A DNA stretch of 10,386 bases from an uncultured Muribaculaceae bacterium (GCA_910584495.1 CAJUAR010000085.1:1-10386); one strand, 5' to 3'; shown: positions 1 through 7,598, counted from the stretch's first letter. Notes: generated by a model not told the origin, from the letters alone. Translations and numbers: made by a program.

Positions 1-22
1 AAAGTAGGTAACCGCCCCCTCT

Positions 23-55
23 GCCCCGACATCGAAAGATGCCGGGGCTTTTTTT
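23..55 (+). terminator. Intrinsic terminator of a gene left of the window
   Basis: An 11-bp stem GCCCCGACATC / GATGCCGGGGC (one A-C mismatch) closes a GAAA loop and is followed directly by seven T residues (49-55). The orientation fits a plus-strand transcript entering from outside the window. No coding region can be assigned to the 22 bases before it. Confidence 0.85.
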
Positions 56-94
56 GGTATGTGCGCCAGCCGCAAGTCCGATGTTTGTCCGCAA

Positions 95-126
95 TGAAAA
101 ATTAGCGCGAAACCATGGCTTCGCGC
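95..126 (-). terminator. Probable terminator of the prmA-barrel-ATP-grasp operon
   Basis: The arms GCGCGAA (105-111) and TTCGCGC (120-126) flank an inner CCATGG. Read on the minus strand the hairpin is followed by TAATTTTTCATTG, a short U-rich tail. It lies 35 bp past the stop codon at 161. There is no T-run on the plus-strand side, so it suits the minus-strand operon. The T-tract is weak. Confidence 0.6.
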
Positions 127-160
127 GCGTATTTCTAAAGCTTGTGTGTAGGGTTTTAAT

Positions 161-1270
161 TTATTGTGTTTTCACATAAAATGTGAATGGTACTGCAGGA
201 GGAGTAAGGACGAGCTGTCCTCTATGTAGTTTTCCGTTTTTAATCTCGGCTTCACTGTTCATTCTTTGCGAGCTTACACCAAACGAGCCTCTAACACCCG
301 GGGTTATATATTTTTCGTACATTCGTCTGCACACGTGTCCCATTGTCATCCTCAGGTTTAATTCTACGACAGGGGCTATGCTATAGGCTTCATCTTTTAC
401 AGCCAACATGTCTATGCCTAAGGGACCGTTATACGTTTTTCCGACAATCTTTTCTAATGCCTGCGGCAATGCATCGGCAATAATGCGTAGCTTACCTCTT
501 CCGCAAGCTTCGTCGGCCAGTTCCCAAAGTTCGTCCTGCGGAGCCAGTCGATTGGCGGAATAACTGCCGAATTGCACAGTCTCAAAAACAGAAATTCCGG
601 CATAGATGCATTTCCCGGCGTTTATATTATATAGAAGAGCAAAATCAAGTGTTTTGTCCATCCTTGGCTCGGCAAGAAGCATTCCTTGTCGATGTATTGC
701 CCCTTCAAGGGCTTGGGCTCGAGCATTGATTTCATCTTCGTTAATAACAATTAGCCCTCGTCCTGATGAGGACCAGGGCAGCTTGAATACCGCTCGTTTG
801 TATTTTGCCAGGAATTGCGCAGCTGCTCCCAGCGTTGTAATTTCTTGGGCTGCGGGAGCCACTTCAAATGGCAGCTCTCCGGCAAGGTGCAGGGCTAAAA
901 GCCTTGCAGTGGAGCGATGCGACAGCGAACGCATGCAGTTGAGCTGCATACTTGAGGGTAGGAACTCTGCCGGTACTCCACGTAGTTCAAGTGAGTGTCT
1001 TGAAGCTTTTGACCACCCCCATGGTTCAGGTTCGAGACCGCTGTGCCAGCCGCCATAGACGCGCACATCCATACCGAAAGTATTGCGTATGTTATCCAGC
1101 CACCGGGCATTGATGCCATCGGCAATAAATTCGTCACCGTTGTTGCCATACCATATAGGGAGAGACGCGCCAGATATGCGTAGGCGCGAAGCCGCTGGTG
1201 GTGGTGTGTAGTGCGTCTGGTTTAAAGCCAGAGCAAGGTCATTTTCGGGGAAAAAATAATGTAATTTCAA
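161..1270 (-). CDS. ATP-grasp domain protein of unknown substrate
   Basis: This 369-residue cytosolic protein has the marks of an ATP-grasp ligase. A conserved lysine and glycine-rich loop lie at about 162-172 (FKLPWSSSGRGL), an acidic stretch LLAEPRMDK at about 198-206 sits where the adenine-contacting segment is expected, and the metal-binding pair is at D287 (GIDML) and E303/N305 (VELNLR). Such enzymes activate a carboxylate as acyl-phosphate and join it to an amine or thiol; the substrate here is not evident. The N-terminal FFPENDLALA and the segment EPWGWS resemble, from memory, conserved hypothetical proteins of Bacteroidales. The start is TTG at 1270: an in-frame TAG lies about 25 bp upstream and there is no ATG near the conserved N-terminus. 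It is the last gene of a three-gene operon, 10 bp after the barrel gene. There is no signal peptide or membrane segment. The ATP-grasp call is fairly firm; the function is unknown. Confidence 0.75.
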   Translation of the reverse strand: MKLHYFFPENDLALALNQTHYTPPPAASRLRISGASLPIWYGNNGDEFIADGINARWLDNIRNTFGMDVRVYGGWHSGLEPEPWGWSKASRHSLELRGVPAEFLPSSMQLNCMRSLSHRSTARLLALHLAGELPFEVAPAAQEITTLGAAAQFLAKYKRAVFKLPWSSSGRGLIVINEDEINARAQALEGAIHRQGMLLAEPRMDKTLDFALLYNINAGKCIYAGISVFETVQFGSYSANRLAPQDELWELADEACGRGKLRIIADALPQALEKIVGKTYNGPLGIDMLAVKDEAYSIAPVVELNLRMTMGHVCRRMYEKYITPGVRGSFGVSSQRMNSEAEIKNGKLHRGQLVLTPPAVPFTFYVKTQ

Positions 1271-1280
1271 TATAAAGCCG

Positions 1281-1820
1281 TTAAAAGCAGATACCTATTT
1301 TGAAAGTTACTGCCGATATGTGTTTGTTTTTCTCTGTTGTGGCGTTTTCGAGAATGTGTTTCCGGCCGCTGTAGGTATAAGCCATACTTATATAGGAAGT
1401 AAATTTTGAGCTCCGTGCCAGATTTATGCCAAAGCCACCGCTGCCATAAAAACCTGTGTGATGTTCATTGTTGGAGAGATAGCTCTCTGTCACGCCTCCG
1501 CGAAGGAGAACAAAGATCAGAGATGGCTCATTTCTGAAGTTTGTGCGGAAGTCGGCAAAGAAATTATAGAAACGCGAAGATGAAGATACAGGAAACTCGA
1601 CACTCACACCTGCTCCGGCAAAATTTATCCATCCACGTTTATAGCCGAAGAAGGCACCTATGTCTACTGCCGACATGTCGTGTCCTGTCATGTCTACGCT
1701 TCCACCGGCTTCGGCTCCCCATGCAAAGCTGCCTTTCAAATGCTCGTCAGCAAGCGGTTTGGCGGCAACTGATGTTAAGGCAGCTATCAGACTCAATATA
1801 ACAACGGCAAACTTTTTCAT
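1281..1820 (-). CDS. Small exported outer-membrane beta-barrel-like protein
   Basis: This protein of 179 residues begins with a clear signal peptide (MKKFAVVILSLIAALTSVAA, cleavage probably after AA at about 20). The mature part of about 160 residues is rich in glycine and aromatic residues and has alternating patterns typical of amphipathic strands, for example GAFFGYKRGWINFAGAGVSV, FYNFFADFRTNF and FTSYISMAYTYSG. It ends in a strand finishing with phenylalanine (VTFKIGICF), as outer-membrane barrels often do. By length it could form a small barrel of roughly eight strands. No lipobox is visible. The gene starts 2 bp after the prmA stop and ends 10 bp before the ATP-grasp gene, so it is very likely cotranscribed and translationally coupled. 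I do not recognise a specific family. An outer-membrane location is inferred from composition only. Confidence 0.65.
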   Translation of the reverse strand: MKKFAVVILSLIAALTSVAAKPLADEHLKGSFAWGAEAGGSVDMTGHDMSAVDIGAFFGYKRGWINFAGAGVSVEFPVSSSSRFYNFFADFRTNFRNEPSLIFVLLRGGVTESYLSNNEHHTGFYGSGGFGINLARSSKFTSYISMAYTYSGRKHILENATTEKNKHISAVTFKIGICF

Positions 1821-1822
1821 TA

Positions 1823-2689
1823 CTATTTTTTTATGAAAGTCATAGAGGACCAGTTGTCGATTTCTGCAACGCCGACAAGCTGCAGTCCGGCACGCGAAGC
1901 TGCTTCTTCAACAATGGGACGGTCGGCAACGTAGAAGCCGCTTACAAGCAAATGAGCACCTTCTGCAAGACTGCGGGCATAAGCGGCGATATCGGCAGTG
2001 ATTATGTTTCGGTTGATGTTGGCAAGGAAAAGTTGGGCTTCTTCCACGTCGGCAATGGCTTGCGCATCGCCGTGGCGCACGTCGACAGACCGTGCATTGC
2101 TGGCAAGGTTGCAGGCAACGTTTTCTACGGCGTTGTCGTAGGCGGCTTTGTCGATTTCTACGGCCACCACGCGTGCGGCCCCTCGCATTGCTGCAAGGAT
2201 GGCAAGAATGCCTGTGCCCGTTCCCATGTCGACAACTGTCAGTCCTTCTATATTGTTTTCAAGCAAATAGGTCATCATCAGTGTGGTGGTGGCATGGTGG
2301 CCCGTGCCGAAAGCCATTCGGGGGTCGATGACAATATCGTATTGTGCTTGAGGGATGTTGGTGTGGAAACTGCTGTGCACCACTGCTTTACCTCCGATTA
2401 CAATAGGCTGGAAATAATGTTTTTCCCATTCTGAGTTCCAATCCTGCCCGGGAACAAAAGTTGCCGCATAGCCCACCTTTACATCAAAAGGCAGCGAAGC
2501 CACAGCATCGTCGACTGCAGCTGCACTATATAGCGGAGCCGGTACAAAAGCCTGGAGAGTGCTTCCCGGGGCATCGTCGTTGCTCACAAAAGATTCAAAA
2601 CCGGCATCGGCAAGTTCCGATGCAAGGTAGTCGCATGCATCGACATTGGCCGGTGCCATGCTGAAATCCACCTGATAATAGTCGTTCAT
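1823..2689 (-). CDS. prmA: Ribosomal protein L11 methyltransferase PrmA
   Basis: PrmA uses S-adenosylmethionine to methylate ribosomal protein L11 in the cytosol. From the chosen start the protein has 288 residues, close to the usual length. An N-terminal substrate-recognition part (YYQVDFSM..., ELADAGFESFV) is followed by the family signature PRMAFGTGHHATT, the SAM-binding loop VVDMGTGTGILAILAAMRGA and the catalytic-region motif LFLANINRN. The frame stays open up to an ATG at 2758. However, a TAnnTTTG promoter box lies at 2713-2720, so transcription should begin near 2705-2709 and that long form is unlikely. Two starts remain: ATG at 2704, which would be almost leaderless, and ATG at 2689, which gives MNDYYQVDF and best fits the family N-terminus. 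I use 2689. It is the first gene of the operon with the barrel and ATP-grasp genes. Confidence 0.93.
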   Translation of the reverse strand: MNDYYQVDFSMAPANVDACDYLASELADAGFESFVSNDDAPGSTLQAFVPAPLYSAAAVDDAVASLPFDVKVGYAATFVPGQDWNSEWEKHYFQPIVIGGKAVVHSSFHTNIPQAQYDIVIDPRMAFGTGHHATTTLMMTYLLENNIEGLTVVDMGTGTGILAILAAMRGAARVVAVEIDKAAYDNAVENVACNLASNARSVDVRHGDAQAIADVEEAQLFLANINRNIITADIAAYARSLAEGAHLLVSGFYVADRPIVEEAASRAGLQLVGVAEIDNWSSMTFIKK

Positions 2690-2712
2690 TGTTGGAGTGT
2701 CCATAACGTTTG

Positions 2713-2720
2713 CAAAGATA
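2713..2720 (-). promoter_or_regulatory. Promoter -7 box for the prmA operon
   Basis: The minus strand reads TATCTTTG, an exact match to the Bacteroidota -7 consensus TAnnTTTG. At the expected 19-20 bp upstream the sequence is CTTT/TTTT rather than TTTG, so the -33 element is weak. The box ends 8 bp before an ATG at 2704 and 23 bp before the preferred ATG at 2689. Confidence 0.7.
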
Positions 2721-2840
2721 CATAATTTTTTTATTACATAAAAGTTTGGACAGCTCATACTTACATGGGCTGTTTGCTGTGTTTCATAAAAAAAACAATG
2801 CCTATTTCACATCTCTTTTTGCAACTGAATAGTCTGATTG

Positions 2841-2872
2841 TTTGTTTTATTGGCAAATATAGACTATTTTTG
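2841..2872 (+). promoter_or_regulatory. Promoter of the M48 protease gene
   Basis: A -33 element TTTG (2841-2844) and a -7 box TATTTTTG (2865-2872) are separated by exactly 20 bp, the Bacteroidota housekeeping sigma arrangement. The start codon follows 19 bp later. An 8-bp inverted repeat, AATAGTCT (2828-2835) and AGACTATT (2861-2868), brackets the -33 element and overlaps the -7 box, so a bound regulator is possible but unproven. Confidence 0.75.
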
Positions 2873-2891
2873 TCCATAAAAAATCGACAGA

Positions 2892-3794
2892 ATGAAACGC
2901 TCATTTTATAGACTTCTTGCCCTTATTCTGCTCGCGGCAACATGTAGCGGAGCTTATGCTCAATTCAACCTTGGAAGGGCTCTCGGTGCCCTTGTCAAAA
3001 CATCGCAGGCTCTGACCATCAGCGACGAACAAATGGCAGCCTACGTCAAACAGTCGGTTCAGGCTATGGATGCCAAAAACGATGTCGTGCCCGAAAACGA
3101 CCCATATGCGCAGCGTCTGCGCCGCCTTACTGCCGGAATGACACAGGCAGATGGCATTCCGCTGAATTTCAAAGTGTATAAAACCAATGACATAAATGCT
3201 TTTGCATGTCCCGATGGCAGCGTGCGCGTTTTTACCGGCATTATGGACATGATGAACGATGACGAACTTTTGGGAATCATCGGCCATGAAATCGGCCATG
3301 TTCAACGTCGTCACAGTCGTAAAGCTTTTAAAAACCAACTACTGGGTGATGCCCTCAAAGATGCTGTGGCTTCGGCCGGACAAACCGGCGAATTATTGTC
3401 GCAATCGGCACTGGCCACTCTTGGCCAAGGCCTTGCCAACGCTCAATATTCGCAAAAGCAGGAAAATGAAGCTGATGATAGCGGTTATGAATTTCTTGTC
3501 GCAAATGGACGTAATCCATGGGGAATGGTTCAGGCTTTTCAAAAAATGCAGTCGATGGAGCAACGAGGCGGACAGCAAAGCAGTTACATGCAGAAAATGT
3601 TCAGTTCACACCCCGAAACAGCCAAACGAATTGAGCGCATGAGCAAACGTGCAGCAAAGGAAGGATGGCCTAAGCCGGGAACAGCAGAGGATGAAGGCTT
3701 ACAACCAAAAAAATTACTGCCACAAGGCACTTCTCACAATCAGGCAACCATAAATAACAAGCCTCCAAAAGAGTATATCGAAGTCCGTTTCTAA
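2892..3794 (+). CDS. Exported M48 family zinc metalloprotease (LoiP/YggG-like)
   Basis: This protein of 300 residues starts with a signal peptide (MKRSFYRLLALILLAATCSGAYA, probable cleavage after AYA before Gln24). It should therefore act in the periplasm or at the envelope. The M48 catalytic core is intact: HEIGH at 132-136 gives two zinc-binding histidines and the catalytic glutamate, and ENEAD at 191-195 supplies the third ligand, Glu191. The preceding segment, with AFACPDGSVRVFTGIMDMM at about 103-121, and the later SSHPETAKRIERM at about 238-250 are also typical of the LoiP/YcaL group of small peptidases. In that family these enzymes cleave damaged or misassembled envelope proteins; the substrate here is unknown. 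The C-terminal 50 residues are basic and low in complexity. It has its own promoter, and no terminator is visible before the next gene. Confidence 0.92.
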   Translation: MKRSFYRLLALILLAATCSGAYAQFNLGRALGALVKTSQALTISDEQMAAYVKQSVQAMDAKNDVVPENDPYAQRLRRLTAGMTQADGIPLNFKVYKTNDINAFACPDGSVRVFTGIMDMMNDDELLGIIGHEIGHVQRRHSRKAFKNQLLGDALKDAVASAGQTGELLSQSALATLGQGLANAQYSQKQENEADDSGYEFLVANGRNPWGMVQAFQKMQSMEQRGGQQSSYMQKMFSSHPETAKRIERMSKRAAKEGWPKPGTAEDEGLQPKKLLPQGTSHNQATINNKPPKEYIEVRF

Positions 3795-3799
3795 TTTAT

Positions 3800-3831
3800 T
3801 TTGCTAAATACTTTATTTATAATTATCTTTG
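3800..3831 (+). promoter_or_regulatory. Promoter of the ATPase/DUF1703 gene
   Basis: TTTG (3800-3803) and TATCTTTG (3824-3831) are spaced by exactly 20 bp, matching the Bacteroidota consensus. The -7 box ends only 10 bp before the ATG at 3842 and 25 bp before the ATG at 3857. The -33 element starts 6 bp after the stop of the upstream protease gene. Confidence 0.8.
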
Positions 3832-3841
3832 CAAATAATAT

Positions 3842-5410
3842 ATGTTTCGGCACTCAATGGAAGACTTTATAAGATATCCCATAGGTATTCAAACCTTTCA
3901 GAAAATAAGAGAAGGGAATTATCTCTACGTTGACAAGACTGCCCTGATGCACGACCTTGTCAACCGCAATGATTTTGTCTTCCTAAGCCGGCCGCGTCGC
4001 TTTGGCAAAAGCTTGCTGCTGTCCACCATCGAGGCCTATTTCGAGGGACGCAGAGAGCTTTTCGAAGGCCTGGCAGCAGAGAAACTCGAAAACAGTTGGC
4101 GTTGCCACCCGGTGCTCCGCATCGACCTCAGCGGTGAAAGTTACAGCAGCGGCGAACGACTGAGTGCCAAGCTCAACTCAATTTTGGCAAAGTGGGAAAA
4201 TAAATATGGCAAGTCCGAAGCCGACACTACTCCTGGATCTCGATTTGCCTCTGTCATAGAAAATGCCTTTTCGCAGACAGGGCAGAAGGTTGTGATACTC
4301 ATCGATGAGTACGACAAGCCTCTGCTTGAGAACCTTCACGACGACGAGGCCTTCGAACACTTCCGCGAGGAGCTGCGCGGTTTCTACAGCGTCATCAAGG
4401 AATCGGACAGGTACATCCGCTTCGCCATGCTCACCGGCGTGACAAAATTCGGCCATCTGTCCGTGTTCTCGGGTCTTAACAATTTGAAAGACATATCTCT
4501 TAATCCTCGCTATAATGATATTTGTGGTATTTCCGAAACCGAGTTCCGCACAAATTTCCAAGCATCTGTTGAAGATTTCCGCAAATCCGCTGGCATGACG
4601 GCCGAAGAAGTATGGGAAGGTTTCAAGAACAACTACGACGGCTATCATTTCAGCTCGGCGAAAGAAGGCATATACAATCCATTCAGCGTTCTCTGGGCAT
4701 TCGATGATGCGCAATTCGGGTCCTACTGGTTCGGCAGCGGCACTCCCACCTTCCTTGTGAAGCTGCTCAAACGCTACGACTTTCCTCTGTGGGAACTAGA
4801 ACACCAATACCAGAGCCAGAGCCAGCTGCAGGATATGTCCATTTCCCGTGTAAACCTTATCCCGCTTCTTTACCAGTCGGGCTACCTTACAATCAAAGGT
4901 TATGATGCTGAAACACGGCGCTACCTGCTTGGATTCCCGAACTATGAGGTGGCAAGCGGCTTCTGGGATGCCCTCTACAACGGTTATATACTCTCCGACG
5001 GCTACAACTCATCGTATTCCCTTGATTGTTTCGTTGACGAGGTGCGTTCCGGAGAGCCCTGTAAATTCATGGAACGACTGAAGGCGTTGCTTGCCTCTGT
5101 TTCGCCGGAGAACACAAACAACCGCGAAATACTGTTCCAGAACGAGCTGCAGGTGATTTTCAAGATGCTTGGCTTCCGCACGCAGTGCGAGGTTCACTCT
5201 TGGCACGGCCGTGCCGACATGATAGTGCAGACACCTCAGTTTGTCTACATCTTCGAATTCAAGGTCGACAGCACGCCCGATCAGGCCTTGGAGCAAATCC
5301 GCGAAAAAGGCTATGCCGCTCCCTTTGCCGCCGACAGCCGCCGCGTCTTCCTCATCGGGGCCTCCTTCGCCTCTGCCACAGGCACACTCGAGGAATATAA
5401 AATTGTATAG
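3842..5410 (+). CDS. AAA-ATPase-like protein with C-terminal DUF1703 (PD-(D/E)XK nuclease fold)
   Basis: This 522-residue protein belongs to the two-domain family (Pfam AAA-ATPase_like plus DUF1703) that is present in many copies in Bacteroidota. The N-terminal RYPIGIQTFQKIREGNYLYV and DKT lead into a Walker A RPRRFGKS (50-57) and a Walker B VILIDEYD (151-158). The middle has the conserved NNYDGYHF (263-270) and YNPFSVLWAF (278-287). The C-terminal domain keeps all expected nuclease-fold residues: E435 in FQNELQ, the GRAD motif (456-459), EFK (472-474) and a following Gln/Ile-containing helix ALEQIREKGYA (482-492). Both active sites thus look intact. No cellular role is firmly established for the family; DNA or RNA processing is inferred from the folds. 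The start is uncertain: ATG 3842 would leave a leader of only a few bases, while ATG 3857 (MEDFIRYPIG) gives a more normal one. The gene stands alone with its own promoter. Confidence 0.88.
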   Translation: MFRHSMEDFIRYPIGIQTFQKIREGNYLYVDKTALMHDLVNRNDFVFLSRPRRFGKSLLLSTIEAYFEGRRELFEGLAAEKLENSWRCHPVLRIDLSGESYSSGERLSAKLNSILAKWENKYGKSEADTTPGSRFASVIENAFSQTGQKVVILIDEYDKPLLENLHDDEAFEHFREELRGFYSVIKESDRYIRFAMLTGVTKFGHLSVFSGLNNLKDISLNPRYNDICGISETEFRTNFQASVEDFRKSAGMTAEEVWEGFKNNYDGYHFSSAKEGIYNPFSVLWAFDDAQFGSYWFGSGTPTFLVKLLKRYDFPLWELEHQYQSQSQLQDMSISRVNLIPLLYQSGYLTIKGYDAETRRYLLGFPNYEVASGFWDALYNGYILSDGYNSSYSLDCFVDEVRSGEPCKFMERLKALLASVSPENTNNREILFQNELQVIFKMLGFRTQCEVHSWHGRADMIVQTPQFVYIFEFKVDSTPDQALEQIREKGYAAPFAADSRRVFLIGASFASATGTLEEYKIV

Positions 5411-5433
5411 AAACGAAAAAATCGCTACTTTTG
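5403..5433 (+). promoter_or_regulatory. Promoter of the transketolase gene
   Basis: TTG (5403-5405) and TACTTTTG (5426-5433) are spaced by exactly 20 bp. The -33 element lies inside the last two codons of the preceding ATPase gene, so coding and promoter sequence overlap. The -7 box is 53 bp upstream of the ATG at 5487. Confidence 0.7.
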
Positions 5434-5486
5434 TATAAATTTTGACCACATTACTCCAAAAAAGTATACAAACTTTATATAACACA

Positions 5487-7523
5487 ATGAATACCAATGT
5501 GATGAACCGCGCGGCAGATAATATACGTATCCTCGCTGCCTCGATGGTCGAAAAAGCTAAATCGGGACATCCCGGTGGAGCCATGGGAGGAGCCGACTTT
5601 GCCAACGTCCTCTATTCGTCATTCCTTGTCAGCGATCCCGACGATCCCACTTGGTTTGCTCGCGATCGATTCTTCCTTGATCCCGGACACATGTCGCCCA
5701 TGCTTTATTCGGTGCTTGCTATGGTCGGCCTCTACACCCTCGACGAACTTCAGCAGTTCCGCCAGTGGGGTAGCGTCACTCCGGGGCACCCCGAAGTAGA
5801 TCCTTCGCGTGGGGTTGAAAACACATCAGGCCCCTTGGGACAAGGACACACAATGGCTGTTGGTTGCGCTATTGCCGAACGTTTCCTTCAAGCGCGTTTC
5901 GGCGATGTTGTGTCTCATAAAACCTACGCCTTCATTTCCGATGGTGGTATTCAGGAAGAAATTTCGCAGGGAGCCGGACGTATTGCCGGCTATCTTGGCC
6001 TTTCAAACCTTATAATGTTCTACGACTGCAACGAAGTGCAGTTGTCGACAATGGTTGATGCTGTCGATCACGAAGATTATGCTGCCAAATATCGTGCATG
6101 GCATTGGAATGTGCTCGAAATCGACGGCAACGATCCCCAGGCATGCGCCAAAGCCCTCGAAGCCGCCATTGCCGAACAGCATAAACCAACATTGATTATC
6201 GGCCATACGGTCATGGGCAAAGGTGTTCGCACTGCCGAGGACAAACCATTTGAAGGTCAATGCTCAACACACGGCCAGCCGTTGAGCAAAAGCGGTGCCG
6301 ACTTTGCACAAACCGTACGCAACCTTGGAGGCAATCCCGAAAATCCATGGCAGATTTTCGAAGAAACGAAAGCTCTGTACGCCGAGCGTCGCCGGGAACT
6401 TCGCGAAGTTGTTGCCAAGCGTCGCAAAGAATTCAAGGAATGGCAGGAACAGAATCCAGGCAAAGCTCTCGAACTCAAATCATATCTCGAAGGCGTTATA
6501 CCTGCTATCGACTATAATGCTATAGAACATAAGGCAAATTGCGCCACTCGAGCTGCTTCTGCCGATGTGCTCGGTGTGCTTGCACGCAAATTAGGCAATA
6601 TGATAGTGTCGTCGGCCGACCTTGCCAATAGTGATAAGACCGATGGCTTCCTCAAGCAGACACATGCTTTCGTTAACGGTGATTTCAGCGGAGCATTCCT
6701 TCATGCCGGCGTTGCCGAACTCACCATGGCTTCGATTATGAACGGTATCGTTCTCCACGGTGGTCTGATTGCTGCCTGCGGCACATTCTTTGTATTCTCC
6801 GACTATATGAAGCCTGCCATACGCCTTGCAGCCCTGATGGAATTGCCCGTCAAATATATTTGGTCGCACGATGCTTTCCGTGTCGGCGAAGACGGTCCCA
6901 CACACGAGCCTATCGAACAAGAAGCTCAGATTCGTCTGCTTGAACAGATGCAAAACTTTTCAGGCAAACCTTCAATGCTCGTCATACGCCCTGCCGACGC
7001 AGCCGAAACATCTGTGGCCTATCGCATGGCAATGGACAACACAACATCTCCTACAGGCCTCATCCTTTCTCGCCAGGACCTTAAAGACCTGCCCGGAAGT
7101 GAAGGCAAAAGCCGCATAGAAATTGCCCAGGGAGCAGAAAAAGGTGGATATATAGCACTTGCCGCCGATGGACAGCCCGATATTGTTCTTGTTGCCAACG
7201 GTTCTGAAGTTTCGTTGCTTGTCGATGTTGCAGTTCTTCTGGCAGCCGACGGCATACGTGCACAAGTGGTATCGATGCCTTCGATAGGATTGTTCAACAC
7301 CCAGCCGGAAGAATATCGCCGGTCAGTACTATTGCCTGAGATTCCTCAGTTCGCCCTCACTGCCGGTCTTCCTGCCACATTCCGGGCTGTTGATGGTTTC
7401 AATGGCAAAATCTACGGTTTGGAACGCTTCGGTGCATCTGCGCCATTTAAGGTGCTCGATGAAAAATTCGGCTATACGGTAGACAACATCTACAATGTAG
7501 TGCGCCAATACCTCGGCAAATAA
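5487..7523 (+). CDS. tkt: Transketolase
   Basis: Transketolase moves two-carbon ketol units between sugar phosphates in the pentose phosphate pathway, using thiamine diphosphate in the cytosol. From ATG 5487 the protein has 678 residues, normal for the full-length enzyme. Visible family signatures include KSGHPGGAMGGADF (25-38), the active-site segments DPGHMSPMLYSVLA and TSGPLGQGH (113-121), and the cofactor-binding stretch SDGGIQEEISQGAGR (151-165) ending in FYDCN. Later come SADLANSDKT, GTFFVFSDYMKPA, and SHDAFRVGEDGPTHEPIEQ with the catalytic glutamate region. The frame opens at a TTG (5442), but the promoter box ends at 5433, so that form would be nearly leaderless with a non-conserved N-terminus; ATG 5487 or ATG 5502 (MNRAADNIRIL) is the likely start. 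It is transcribed alone, between its own promoter and a strong terminator. Confidence 0.96.
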   Translation: MNTNVMNRAADNIRILAASMVEKAKSGHPGGAMGGADFANVLYSSFLVSDPDDPTWFARDRFFLDPGHMSPMLYSVLAMVGLYTLDELQQFRQWGSVTPGHPEVDPSRGVENTSGPLGQGHTMAVGCAIAERFLQARFGDVVSHKTYAFISDGGIQEEISQGAGRIAGYLGLSNLIMFYDCNEVQLSTMVDAVDHEDYAAKYRAWHWNVLEIDGNDPQACAKALEAAIAEQHKPTLIIGHTVMGKGVRTAEDKPFEGQCSTHGQPLSKSGADFAQTVRNLGGNPENPWQIFEETKALYAERRRELREVVAKRRKEFKEWQEQNPGKALELKSYLEGVIPAIDYNAIEHKANCATRAASADVLGVLARKLGNMIVSSADLANSDKTDGFLKQTHAFVNGDFSGAFLHAGVAELTMASIMNGIVLHGGLIAACGTFFVFSDYMKPAIRLAALMELPVKYIWSHDAFRVGEDGPTHEPIEQEAQIRLLEQMQNFSGKPSMLVIRPADAAETSVAYRMAMDNTTSPTGLILSRQDLKDLPGSEGKSRIEIAQGAEKGGYIALAADGQPDIVLVANGSEVSLLVDVAVLLAADGIRAQVVSMPSIGLFNTQPEEYRRSVLLPEIPQFALTAGLPATFRAVDGFNGKIYGLERFGASAPFKVLDEKFGYTVDNIYNVVRQYLGK

Positions 7524-7542
7524 TAAGGCCGGAAATACAATC

Positions 7543-7575
7543 AACGCCGTGCTTAAATTCGAGCACGGCGTTTTT
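7543..7575 (+). terminator. Intrinsic terminator of tkt
   Basis: A perfect 11-bp stem AACGCCGTGCT (7543-7553) / AGCACGGCGTT (7562-7572) with an 8-base loop runs into TTTTT (7571-7575), with a further T-run at 7580-7587. It begins 19 bp after the tkt stop codon. Confidence 0.93.
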
Positions 7576-7590
7576 CTCGTTTTTTTTGTT

Positions 7591-7598
7591 TACCTTTG
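7591..7598 (+). promoter_or_regulatory. Promoter -7 box of the PatB/MalY-DapF gene
   Basis: TACCTTTG matches TAnnTTTG. The region 20 bp upstream is the T-tract of the tkt terminator and contains no clean TTTG, so the -33 element is poor or provided by T-rich sequence. The box ends 8 bp before ATG 7607, leaving a transcript with only a few untranslated bases. Confidence 0.65.

Noticed and set aside
1..160. Possible small gene or RNA in the left end
   Set aside because: Only two hairpins with T-rich tails in opposite directions are visible. There is no open frame with a credible start and no tRNA-like fold.
2690..2758. Upstream extension of PrmA to the ATG at 2758
   Set aside because: The promoter box at 2713-2720 lies inside this extension and the extra residues are not part of the family N-terminus. 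It would have to be transcribed from a promoter further upstream, for which I see no sign.
2919..2945. Possible lipoprotein signal (LLAATC) in the M48 protease
   Set aside because: Thr precedes the Cys and Ala occupies -3, which does not fit the lipobox. AYA followed by Q gives a better ordinary signal-peptidase site.
5442..5486. TTG start giving a 693-residue transketolase
   Set aside because: The extra 15 residues are not conserved in character, the codon is weak, and it begins 8 bp after the -7 box, whereas ATG 5487 fits the family N-terminus.
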